64,000 nucleotides of DNA from Quillaja saponaria. Lineage: Eukaryota; Streptophyta; Magnoliopsida; Fabales; Quillajaceae. Below the pieces are notes generated by a model. The model saw only the letters and a list, made by a program, of their open reading frames with translations. It was not told the DNA's origin and did not search any database. The stretch lies in assembly GCA_029379385.1 (NCBI GenBank), contig CM055613.1:20354001-20418000 (forward strand). Direction: 5' to 3'. A program made the position numbers and the translations under genes. Shown piece by piece: positions 24,250-36,900 of this stretch (the stretch's first letter is position 1; each line of letters opens with the position of its first letter).

Positions 24250-25219
24250 AGATAAGCTGAAGGTTTGGGAATGTAATAATATATAGGTTTACGAAGAATA
24301 AGTTACCTTACTACTGTTACAAATCTAATATATGAACTGTTTTATGAATTTATGAGCAAATAATATATTATAATTCTTAACGAATGTTTCTAATGATGGA
24401 GTATTTATGAGATTAAGGATTTAAATATATTAAATTAATTAAAAAAAATTCTCAATTTTTACATACAATACCCATAAGTTGTAGTTATCTGGAAAATAAT
24501 AATATTTTCAACATTGAAATGAGTACAACTAAGTTGCTTAATATTGAACATCTATTTAATATTTTTCATCAACAAATTATTATTAGTATACTTTCTTATA
24601 AAGGTAATCAACTAAGTTATTTTGGTTGAGCAAAATCAAAGGTTTTTTTTTTTTTTTTTTTTAAGGAAAGAAGGAAAAAAGAATGTTAAGTAAATTTAAG
24701 GTAAGAAAATAAAAATATATTCAAATAATTCAAAACCTAATTTGAATGTATTCGACAATCCAATTTCCATCCTAGAAAAGCTTTTCAAGTTTCACATACA
24801 ACAATGAATAATGTGACCAACCAATTATGTATGGGAATAGCATTTTCTAAAATAAATTTATGGAGTTCCCATTTTATAAATCAAATTTTACAAAAAAAAT
24901 AATAATAATAACTTTTTTTATGCCAACTTGTTAAACTATCAAGATATTGTTTGAATTCTCTGTAAGATCTTGAATATACATATAGGTGAAAATATAATTG
25001 TCATTCATCTAGTTACAAACTAACTGGTTTATAGCTTAATTGTAATACCTCAGAATTTTAAAATGTTATATGAATATATTTTACATATATTTGTATTTGT
25101 ATACTTGTTAATGCTCTTGAATTACCTAAATTTTTTTAATTAATGATTGAATTGTGAGTAAATTAGATTTGTACTAATAAATTATGTTGTTAAATGTATG
25201 GAAATAATCTAGTAATATT
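24250..25219. other. AT-rich intergenic, no gene seen
   Basis: AT-rich, with an 18-T run near 24642-24662 and (AAT)n near 24896-24910. Nothing coding is recognised. Confidence 0.6.
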
Positions 25220-26634
25220 TTTGTGTTATTTGGCAGTTGCTATAAAATTGGTGTATTTGTTGTTTTTAATCTCTTGCATGTTTTATGTTTTTCGGATGAT
25301 TTCCTTATCCAATAATAATATTGTGATTAATTATGAATTTTGGCTTTTGGAAAAATTTGGTCATATTTGAGTTTATGTCAAATTATTACTTTTGTGTACT
25401 TGTTGTTTTTAGTCTTTTGTTTTGGATGTTTTATGTTTTTCCAATGATTTCCTTATCCAATGATAATATTGTGGTTAATTATGATTTTGACTTTTGGAAA
25501 ACTTTGGGGTTATTTGAGTTTATGTTAAATTATTGCATTTGTATTATTGTTAGGATGTAATTTCCAACACTAAATGTATTAGATCATTTGCTTAGACTTA
25601 ACATACTTATTTAAGGACCGTTTATGTTTATGAAGTTCAGTTTTAGATAGGAACCCATAAAATTTGTTTAATTCTCTTTTGAAGAGAAATCCTAGATAAT
25701 ATTAAATTAAGAATATGATTTAAACCATCTTTGAACCGTTTAAACTTTTCAAGCTAACCTTAACATATATTGTATTCCTAGTCTACCCTTTTGAGTCTAA
25801 ATGGCATCCACATTTATTTTTCTCTTCCTCTTATTTAATTTCCTTTTGCATCCCTCACTTTTAAGCATGTTAGTTTTTTAAGGAAGATTACGGAGTTATA
25901 TGCTAAAAAAAAAAAAAAACAAAGAATGCAAGGATGGAGTTTGAAAAAATATATATATATAAAAAAAGGAAGTTTATTTGTGCTTCATGTTTACCCAATC
26001 CTTTTAATAGATTGAAATAAGTTTGAGAGTATGTAATGGAGTTATAAAGATGAGAATTTGTGCTTAAAGTATTAAGGAAATTTTCTTTTACCTTATGCTC
26101 TTTCTTGTAACATTGAGGACAAAATTAATTTTAAGTTTGGGAGTTTGGTAATTCTTTCAAATTTTGAAGGAAAAAAAAGAAAGATAAAGAGGACAAAAAA
26201 ATGTTTATACATGCTGAAGATACAAGAAAAGTGGAAACCAAGTATGGGTATATTACTTGGAATGTGAAGGGAGTTGTACTACAGGTTGTACAATAAATAA
26301 TGTGTTTAGGGTGATTTTAACCCTTAGAAATATCACTTTCCTACCATTACCCTAACCTTATATTACAAGCTTATAAAGTCTTAATGATTTTTGAGTTAGT
26401 ATTAGTCTATATTGGTAGAGAGAGATGAAAAACAAACTTATGAGGTTTTAGTGCTAAGCTTTACTTTCATAGACATAAACTAATCCAGACTACATTGAGT
26501 TCTATGTAAAAAAATCATACACACACACGGGAAATCTATTTTGAGAATGAAACTAGTCCTTGACTTGAATCATGAATTTGTATATTGCCTATGGTTAACC
26601 TTGAGTCAATAGTCTTTAATATATAAATAAATAA

Positions 26635-26676
<42 letters not shown>

Positions 26677-27510
26677 ATATATATTTGAGGATACTTTGTA
26701 AATCATTGAATTAGTATGATTCATCTCTTACTTGTCATTTGTGTTTTTGTTTTTGTCTTACTTTTGCTCAATGACTAACAAAACCTTAAGTTTGGGGTGT
26801 AATATTGAAATAGACTTGTTACATATAATTTTGATTAATATTATTGGCTATGTTCTTGAGTTTTAGTTCGATTTTGCTTAGTTTTAGTTGAATTCTTAAT
26901 CAATTTTGGCTAGAATTTAGGTGTTTAATATGAGTTCTAACTTAACTATATCAATTTAATTTGTGTGTTTTGAAGATTTAATGCAAGAAGGAGCCTTATT
27001 GGAAGTCAATTTGGAAGATAATTAGCATTCTTACTCCAAATTGAACTCAAATTGAAGGTTTTAAAGCCTATGAAATAGGGAATAGCTTAAGGATTCAAAA
27101 CACACAATAAAACTAAGTTTTAATAGAGTTAAAGGAAGCCATCAATGTGCAAGAAGGCAAGAGGAGCTTGAATGATTGAAGATTGAAAATTGAAGACCGA
27201 TAACCTTTTAATTTTCTTTTATTCCTTACTCTCTTTTGGTTTTTCTTGTATTTTCTTAATGGTGAACTTATTTGAGTTTATGTTTACACTAGGTAACATG
27301 AACTAGGTTTATTCTATAAGATTGTAATAGAACTCAATATGTAGCTTCGATTTTTATATTTATTGATTGCTTAGGATTTGGTATTTTGAATTATTTTTTT
27401 CATTCTATGCTTAATGCTTCTATTTGCTTGATCACCAATTAGATTGATGTGGTAACCTAAAAGAAACTTGACAAAGAGAATTTAGGTTTAGCCTCAATTG
27501 AAATAACACT
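25220..27510 (+). mobile_element. Third, diverged copy of the 1-5816 retroelement repeat
   Basis: The order of motifs seen in copies A and B recurs in the same orientation: 'ccaatgataatattg', 'cattgaggacaa', 'aagtatgggta' and the polypurine-like 'ttaagtttgggg' before 'tgtaata' (LTR-like start 26798). The first part is internally duplicated: 25251 and 25394 begin the same ~143-bp segment. It is cut off near 27510. It is non-coding. Confidence 0.6.
26646..26675 (+). repeat. (TG)15 microsatellite
   Basis: An uninterrupted TG run flanked by AT dinucleotides on both sides. It creates the spurious His/Thr-rich frame on the minus strand. Confidence 0.95.
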
Positions 27511-28093
27511 TAATGAAAGTTAAAGTAAGACTAATCATGTAAGCAAGCATATAAACTAGGACGGATAGTATGAAATCAAGAAATCTTCAATATAAACCAA
27601 AGCAGTTAAAATCCCCAAATCCTCTAAACACCACAATGCGATATCATAATAAACCACCATAAACATGAATTTAATGACAAATAAACTTAAATCATATATT
27701 TCTGATACTAAATATGTAAATTATTTATGGAATTGAGAAGAAATTGGAGTACTTTGAAGGTAAAACCATATCATTCTTAGAGGTAATTGAAAGTTTTGGA
27801 ATCTTAGTGGGTAAACTTTCTCTGACGAAAGCAAAAACAAACCAAACTAATATCCTCACGAACACGAATGACAACATTGAATATAGTTCTCATCAGAGGT
27901 TATGCCATCTCCATTGGATTGCAAAAAGATGAAGAAGGTTGAGAGTAATTGAGTTAACTAGGTATATGAGTGTGGAAGTGAGGAAGAAAGTTATCGGGCG
28001 TGATAGATGGTGGGAATGTTACAAGTTGGCAGAGAAATATCTTAGATAAAGTTCTTATTTTTTACCAAAATGGATAAGCCTGTATTCTGAACC

Positions 28094-28138
<45 letters not shown>

Positions 28139-29990
28139 TAAACCAAACAATCCCTTAATAATCTTATAATCTTTCACGGTGCATGTGATTGGCACTCATC
28201 TATAATTATACTATTCTAAATGGGAGTTCTAAATAAGAGAAATTTCTTATGGTCTCCTACCATATATTATATAGAAATTAAAAGATTTTTTATCAATTTA
28301 AAATTACTAAAAAGTCATTTTAAATTTTGAAATCCTAATAGCTATTCTTTTTCTCTCCTATCCCACGTATTACAACTTAATATCCTTTTATCAGTTGTAG
28401 ATGTAATTGTTTTTAAAATAAATTAAAATTTTACTATAAACTTTGACAATTTTCTCTTATTGTAATACAACAACAGTTACCTAGAAAGATATTTTTACCT
28501 TTTTAAAGAAAAAAATAATTAGAAAACAACATCTATGAACATGTTTCTAGGCACATATGAGGAGGCTAGCAGGGATTTTGGCCAAATGGGTATATTTTTT
28601 AAAACAAAAAGCAGTAAAGGGAAAAAAAAAACTAATTTGCTAAAATAGGGGAAGTTCATGAAACCTAGATTTTGAAAATCCAGTTTCTCTCTTCTAGTTA
28701 GCAACAATACTACAAAAAAATTGTCCAGGCATGTGCTTGCATGTAGCCTTTCAGCCTTTGAATTCAAAATTAAAATAATTGGAGATAGTAAAAAATTTAT
28801 TAAAAACCTAAAATTAAAATTGGTACTTGAAGATAGCAAAAAGAGACTTGAAAACAAAATTTATAATCAATTTATAAAACAATAATTGGAGATCAAATTT
28901 AGTTTAATCAATTTTAATTTAATTTAATGGGAGACAAATTTGGGGTCACTGGTAAGGGACAATTATTTGTCGAAAAAGAGTTGAAACCGAGAATTGAAGA
29001 CTCCGTTTTATCATGATAGATAATAATTTCATTATTGAAATAATCATTTGATTGTACAAACATTAATTTTAGTATTTAAGAGAATAATTAATCTAGTTAA
29101 AAAAAAAAAAAACTTTACAATCAATTTGAAATTGAATCAAATTATTAAAAAAATATTAATTATTGTATTCATTAAATAAAAACATTAATGTAAAAAAATG
29201 TTTATAAAATACTACAAGTTTTTAAAGAATATGAAATTTTTATCAAATGTAGAAAGCATTTTTAAATATTTTTTTGTATTTATTTTATTAATTGTTATCC
29301 TCAATCTATTTGTTTTTATCTCATTTTATCTTATATCATGTTGTAATGAATAATTTAAATTTTTGTTGCTCCTAAGAAAAATACAATGAGGGTATTTTAG
29401 ATATTTTATTTTAGTGTTACTCTTCAAGGAGGTATGTGTAAGTTTTATTCTTTAAGAGAATTATGAGTAAGTTTGTTTGGAGTATTATTGCTGACTATGA
29501 GAGAAAAGCCAGATTTTGATCGTGACTTCTCTTATTTGAATAAATTATTATTTTTTTCCTGTTATAAAAGTTAGACCTATTTGGCCAAAAATCCGAGGCT
29601 AGTATATTGTAAACAACACCTGTCAAGCGTATTGCCCCTTTCCTTAGCCAAATTTTCTTTTGCTTTTCAGGAAAAAAGGATAAAGAAAAAAAGAAAAGAA
29701 TAGGACAATCTACCTTTTGAATTGCCGAGTGTGCTGAGGTTGAGTCCAGTACCGACTTATTCGGATATCGTGATTTCAAAAAGTTCAAGTGCGATGCCAA
29801 TGACAAAACAAACAGACAATTATCCTGCATCCCCAGAATAATTAGCAATTACTCAGAGAAAATGTCCTAAATTACCCTCAGTTTTTCTTCTAATGTCTAA
29901 ATGCCATTCCCCAGGGGGAAACTTGGTTATCACTGTCACCTGGTGCCACGGTATGATTTCCTGAAATGACAATAATACCTTCTTGTATCT
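27511..29990. other. Intergenic upstream of the callose synthase gene, no gene recognised
   Basis: AT-rich sequence with several open frames of 60-117 codons (27744-27932 plus; 28519-28857 and 29495-29848 minus). I can match none to a family, and they have low-complexity composition. The (AT)17 run is at 28101-28134. Confidence 0.45.
28101..28134. repeat. (AT)n microsatellite
   Basis: About 17 uninterrupted AT dinucleotides. Confidence 0.95.
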
Positions 29991-30009
29991 GCCTTGGAAA
30001 AATACGTAG

Positions 30010-30744
30010 TTTCCTTTTTATAAAAACATTGAGGGTAAAATCGTACTTAAAAACATTTATAAAACGGCACTTTTTTGAATTTTGAAGTTCATTTCACTTA
30101 GTTCAACAAAAAAAAAAAGAAAAAATTTGATTCCACTTATGCCCATGTTTTTATCGCTTTTACGAGATTGGTAGTCACTCTGAAAGGAAAGGGAGTGATG
30201 CAGATTTGTACCTCAATGGCAGAAACGTTATTTCCGGAGACAACTCGTGCTTTTTGGTGGACCGAAGTCCAAAAGAATCTGCCCCACTCTTTTTGGCTCT
30301 CATAATACCATGAACCAACAATGGTAACTCTCCCAAAGCTTCATCTTTCCTCACTCTATCTGTCTCTCTCTCTCTCTCTGCTGTTCGCTTTTCCTTTTCT
30401 TTCGGTCCTAAGTAGCTTAAACTTGCAGCCACATTCTGTATTTGTTTCTCCACATTTTTCTCTCTCCTAGGGTTTCTGGTTTCTGCCTCTCTAAGATTTC
30501 TACTTCAGTTTCCTATGTGCTACATTCCAACTGCATAATGTTTTAATAGGATTTATTTGAAGAAGATGCTAGATTTGTAGGCTTAGCTTACTCAATCTGC
30601 TGGTACTTTTTCTGCTTCTGCTTAGTAAAAGTTTTTACCTTTCTTGCTTGCTGGAATTCATTTTGAGTTTGAAGTGTTGTTTAGTTTTTTGTCCAGGAAG
30701 TAAGAATCCTGTGGAATCTGGGAGTTCCAACAGATTCTGATGAA
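30010..30744 (+). promoter_or_regulatory. Probable promoter and 5' leader of the callose synthase gene
   Basis: A TATA-like 'tttataaaaac' lies at 30017-30027. A CT-repeat (30361-30379), common in plant 5' leaders, follows. 'tagggttt' at 30468-30475 is a telo-box, found near the start of many growth-related plant genes. A typical acceptor 'ttttgtccag' ending at 30696 suggests an intron in the leader, but I cannot place its donor. Transcription start is unknown. Confidence 0.4.
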
Positions 30745-30907
30745 ATGTCGACCAGGGGAGAGACGTCTGACCAGCAGCCACCGCCGCAGAGGCGGATCAT
30801 GCGGACGCAGACTGCTGGGAATCTTGGAGAGTCAATATTTGATAGTGAGGTTGTGCCATCATCTCTGGTTGAGATTGCGCCCATTCTTCGTGTTGCTAAT
30901 GAAGTAG
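30740..30907 (+). promoter_or_regulatory. Overlapping upstream ORF
   Basis: An ATG five bases before the main start opens a 55-codon frame in another phase, ending at TAG 30905-30907 inside exon 1. If the leader contains it, scanning ribosomes meet it first. The context of both ATGs is mediocre. Effect on translation is inference. Confidence 0.35.
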
Positions 30908-33900
30908 AAAAGAGCAATCCAAGAGTTGCTTATCTCTGTAAGTTTATTCCACAATATTCATTTTTTAACTCTAGATTTTATTTTTTATCCTTATAAAACT
31001 GTTTTTCTTTTATGTTTTTGGTGGTCGGTTCTTAGTGTATCTTTTGGGGTAGTATCTGCTGTAGTAACCTGCTTTTGGGTTTGATTTTATTGCCTTCATT
31101 AGTTTTTTCTTTTTTTCTTTAAATGTTGTTGCATAGGGTTAAAATCCTGGATATATTCATCATTTTACTTTAGTTTGGCTATTCATGCGTTCATTTGTGC
31201 TACACGCAGCTCATATTATCTGCTTGCATGCATATGCCATTTTGTGAGGTGTGTAGGGTTAATGAATGTTGCACTGGAATATCTGCTAATTTGCATTCGA
31301 ACAAAAGAAATTGGTGGTTCGATTGAAATTGAAACTCCAGTTCTGTTCCTGGCGATTGAGACAATTAGTTAGGAAGTTTGAATATATCAACATCTTTGAA
31401 TTTAACAGCATGCTAGTTTTATGTTTTAATCCACCAAACATGCTTTTGGTTTATTAAGGAACTGCATTCTTGAAAGATGCATATTAATCTTGAAATTCTA
31501 AAACCAATATTGTTATTTAATGTCAAATGATGTCTATAATGTTAGGAACTGCATTTCTCAACAGTATCAATCAAAAAACTGTAAAACTCATACTTCATGA
31601 ACTGTCTGGAATAGAATATTATGCTTCTTAACCATTTTGATTATAATTTCTATCAAGTGCAGCTGTATCATAATCTTTAATGTAAATGTCTATGTAACAT
31701 GATTTGTTTCTTTCAAAATATGAGCCTTCTTCAAACAGGAATCATTATCGGGTTGTTTGATTAAGTAAGTAATTCTGGCACTTCATCAGAGTAGTTTAGT
31801 ATATTTAGACACATACATGATAAAATTCCTTGCAAATCAATGTGTAAGGAATTTATAGATCTGTTCCAGATAATTTTTTTACTTGCTGCCTAGTGAAATT
31901 CTTACATGTGGATGTGACACAATATACTGCTTTGTTTTTGGGAAGTTTATTTGTTTGCTTGTTCTTGATGTCATTTTAATGTGTTGGTTACTCAAAAGAT
32001 GCATTTTCTTTTTTCCAGAATAATTTGTGTGGTCTTGTTGTAGGCCGATTTTATGCTTTTGAGAAAGCTCATAGGTTGGATCCAACTTCTAGTGGCCGTG
32101 GTGTTCGGCAATTTAAAACTGCTCTTCTTCAACGTCTTGAAAAAGTAAGAACTTATGTGTTCTTTTGTACAAAGTACATCTTTATGCATTTGTTGCCAAT
32201 AGATGTTCGGACTATGGCATCTCCTCCTTAAACGAATGAACTGTGATGGATGAGATCATGGATTCTATACCTGCTAGGTGTGTAAGTGTGACTGAAACCA
32301 AGAAGGAAAAAAAATAAATATACATGCCAAGGTCTTGAAAAAGTAAGAACTTAAGTGTTCTTTTGTACAAAGTATCTTTACGCGTTTGTTGCCAATAGAT
32401 GTTCGGTCTATGGCATCTCCCCCTTAAATGAATGAACTGTGATGGATGAGATCATGGATTCTATAACTGCTAGGTGTGTGAGTGTGACTGAAACCAAAAA
32501 GGAAAAAAAATACATACATGTCAACATATGATTTATGCACTTATTTCATAGATCCTTGGAGTGAAGAAGTTCCATATAATACATCATGGGCTACATTTTC
32601 AATATTTTTGTTTTTGACTTTTGATTTTAATTTAATTGTTACACTTTTTCGTATCCATAGATAGATTAGATCGTGGATTCTATATCTGCCAGGTGTGTAA
32701 GGGTGACTGAAACCAAAAAGGAAAAAAATTTATATACATGCCAAGGCTTACCAACATATGACTTATGCACTTATTTCTTAGATCCTTGGTGAAAAGAAGT
32801 TCCATAGATAGATTACATCATTATGGGCTACATTTTCAATATTTTAGTTTTTGATTTTAATTTAATCGTTGCACTTTTTCATATCCATAGATAGATTAGA
32901 TCATGGATTCTATACCTTCCAGGTGTGTAAGTGTGACTGAAACCAAAAAAGGAAAAATATATACATGCCAAGGCTTACCAACATATGATTTATGTACTTA
33001 TTTCATATATCCTTGGTGAGAAGAAGTTCCATAGGTAGATTACATCATTATGGGCCACATTTTCAATATTTTAGTTTTTTACTTTTGATTTTAATTTAAT
33101 CAATGCATTTTTTCATATACTTGGAAATTTGAAGAACTAGATAATTGATACTGTTGAAGATGAATGGAGGTTGTTGTCTTGATTTTTTTTGCATGCTGAT
33201 GCTCAGTCTGAGTTATCTATGGTTTATGGGTCTTAACTACGAGATCTACACGCAATAGATAAAATTCCTAATCTATTTTTCAGACTGTTTTTATTTTTTG
33301 GTGAATAGGTCAACTTTATTTAAACCAAACTGATAATTGTACTTGATGCCTGCTGTGTAAACTTCATCCCTGTTGTGAGCAGCCTAATTGCATTTTCTGT
33401 AATATATGATGAGGCATATAGTCTGCTCATATTCCTTAATAAATTTTTCTTGTTTCTTAGGAGAATGATCCAACACTGAAGGGAAGAGTTAAAAAAAGCG
33501 ATGCACGTGAAATGCAGAGTTTTTATCAGCATTACTACAAAAAATATATCCAAGCTTTACAAAATGCTGCTGATAAAGCTGATCGGTAGGTTCTTCAGAA
33601 ATTGTGTTTTGCTATTATATATAGTCATGGCTACTGTCAGTTTATGTTTGAGAATTTATTTGTCTATTTCTGTCCAGTGCACAGCTTACGAAGGCATATC
33701 AGACTGCTAATGTGCTCTTTGAGGTTTTGAAGGCTGTTAACATGACACAATCTATGGAAGTTGATCGTGAGGTGATCTTTCCTTCCTTATGTGCATTTCA
33801 TCTGCTATGGGTTTCATTTGTTTTACAGTTTTTGAATTGATGAGTGTAAGTAATGTTTCACATTCAAGCAGATTTTGGATGTTCAAGATAAAGTTGCTGA

Positions 33901-36900
33901 AAAGACACAGATATATGTCCCTTACAATATTCTTCCTCTTGATCCTGATAGTGCTAATCAGGCAATTATGAGATACCCTGAGGTATGGCTTTCAAGTTCT
34001 ACAAATTTTTAATCAAAAGAGAACTAAGAAAGTTGTAACTTCCTTAAACATAAATGTCTTTCTGTTTTCACATTTGTTTCCACCCTATATTTTAAAACAC
34101 TGTATATCTAAAATTTCCAGATCCAAGCTGCTGTTTTTGCTCTACGTAACACTAGGGGACTTCCCTGGCCCAAGGACTACAAGAAGAAAAAAGATGAAGA
34201 CATTCTGGACTGGCTTCAGGCGATGTTTGGGTTTCAGGTATGTGTAAAATGTAATCCTTTGGTTTGTATCTGCATTTGAGTCATGTGCCCAGTTGAAAAG
34301 GGTTTTTGAGTACATATGAATACAAATGCAGTTGCTGATGTTCTGTACTTAAAAATGCAGAAGGATAATGTGGCAAATCAGAGGGAGCACCTGATTTTGT
34401 TGCTTGCTAATGTGCACATACGACAATTTCCAAAGCCTGATCAACAACCCAAGGTTTGTGTTTGGTTGCATAAGTTGATGTTTACACTTTTGTATTTTTC
34501 TGCTCCCCTAGAAAAGTAGTTATCGAGGTATATTTTAATAAGTAATACTAAATATTAAAAGAAGGTGCTGGGACCTGAAGCATTATACTTGTGGAGTATC
34601 TAGCAGAAGGCATCCGACGAACAAAACAAGCCAACAAAAAAGAAAGAAGAAAGAAATTTAGATCTACAAAATTATATTGTCATAAAAGTCCTAAGTGGTT
34701 ATACCTTCTCTCCACGTCAATCATGCAACAGCTTAAATTTACATATCAATGATGTTCTTTTTTGGGGGACTTTTCTTACAAGAAACTCCATGGACAGAAC
34801 CTTCATCTCTCCCACCTTTGAGAACAATTACTGTCAAGCGTTGTCACACCTTTGTTACCAGGACTAGTCATTTCACTCAGTACCCGTGGCTGAAACTTAT
34901 CAAATACTATAATGGACATGTTTACTTGGGTATGATCCTCCAAATATAAGTAATTTCTAGCAAAAAATCGGTTGTAGCCCTGTCAGACATGAAGTAAGTG
35001 CTCGACACTTATAACAAGTCTGTGCAACACAGATCACTGTGGCTGCCAACTTAGTGCCATTACATCATTTCAGGTGTTCCAGAGATTATGTGGCTACTGA
35101 AGTCCTCATTACTATAGTTTTTAATTTAGTTTAACCCTCGTGTTGTTTTTCATTCATTCAGAGATGTAAAGTGGGAAATAATTGACTCGTTAATAAATTC
35201 CTTTCCTTTGGAATGGTACTAGAATGTTGGTTTAGAAGCTTGTAAAACTATAAAGTCCGTTTTGGTAATATTTCCCCCACTTGGATTAACTTAGAAGGCC
35301 AGCCTCTGAGCAGCAAGGTATTTCTTAGGCGTCCATCTGTCTGCACCTGTATGTCATGATTTGTGTTAATCAGTTGTACATCTTGATTCTTTAGTTTTCC
35401 TGACAAGAATTTACTTTCATTTAGGAAAAGATGCACGGTAATCTGTATTTATATATTTGTAATGTTCTTAATGGTTATATGTTGTTTTGCTTAGTTGGAT
35501 GAGTGTGCGTTGACAGAAGTGATGAAGAAAATTTTCAAGAACTACAAAAAATGGTGCAAATATTTGGGTCGGAAGAGTAGTCTCTGGTAAGAGCTCCTAT
35601 AGTGGACTGATAGTGAATTCTTACTAACTGGGAGATGTTTGTCTGCTCGTGTAAGCTTTCTATAGATATTCTATTTTTGTAATGAGAAAATTTGGTGTAT
35701 AAACTTTGGAGATGGGATAGATTTCAGGATTTAAATGTCTTATTCTACAGCTTTCTTTTGGTTTACTATTATACACACTTAAATGCAATGCAGGCTACCG
35801 ACCATTCAGCAGGAAGTGCAGCAGCGTAAACTACTATACACGGGTCTTTACCTTCTAATATGGGGAGAAGCTGCAAATCTGAGATTCATGCCAGAATGCC
35901 TTTGCTATATATATCACCATGTATGTTTTGTTGCTTCACCTACTTATTTATGACACTTGTTTGCCAATGTAGAATCATGCTTCTATAGATGTGTGAATAA
36001 GAACTGTAGGCTTTCTTTTGTTGTTTCTTCTATCTGTTAGGTCTCTCCTTTAGCCAGATAGGTCGTGTATTTTTCTCAATAGCTTATTTTTCACATATTG
36101 GAAGTGAGGATTAGTATAGACTGCTCTCTTTTTGTGGATATTTTCATGTGGATTTCTTAAGTTTCACATATCATAATCTTTCGTTCTTCTTTTTTTTAAG
36201 AAGCAAACAAGGTTTTTGACATACTAAATAGAAATACATGAAATATAACTCAGTGAAACGGATGCGGCCAACAAGGAAACAGTGAAGAATAGATTCAGAT
36301 ACATCACACAATATACACAATTCGTTTATTTTTTTAGGAAAGAGGGTGATGGTATTACCCCAAATTTTATGAATAAAACATACACAAATGGGGGAGACAT
36401 GAACCTTAGAAGCAATACAGCTCATGGAATCTTGAAAAAAGTGGTAAACAAAATTTGGGAGAATCTCTTTACAAAAAATCACCTAGGCCTAAATTAAGAT
36501 AAATGAGGAACATCATGAATGTATTTGTGTTGTCCTGACAACTGGTTATGATTAGTGACCAACAATCTTTCCCTATGAGTGGAGCATAATCAGCCAACCT
36601 ATTGGCAAAGAAGTTACCTTCTCTGTAGGTAGGTAAGACCTGGATTCCTGAAGTGAGTAGATCTTGATTTTCTGCACTGTCTAGTATAAGCTCCAAAATA
36701 CAACAATGTTTTGCACAAGAGCATCAACTATTACCTTTAAATCCAATTCTAAATTTGACTCGAATAGCAGTCCATCGAGCAAAGCTAAAGCTTCAGCTTC
36801 CATATTGGTCCTGGCACGTTTACCATTCCCTCTGAACCCTTCTTGCTCTGTAGTCTGTAACCCTGTAAGTGTCAAAATTCAAATAATTATATCTTTTGAG

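Noticed and set aside
30175..30917. Minus-strand frames across the start of the callose synthase gene
   Set aside because: They mirror the CT-rich leader and exon 1 of the real plus-strand gene.
36171..36482. Zinc-binding reverse transcriptase tail (zf-RVT-like 'CILC...ESILHCF') on the minus strand
   Set aside because: It lies downstream of the RNase H part instead of upstream as in LINEs, and the match is a short Cys/His pattern, so it may be chance.
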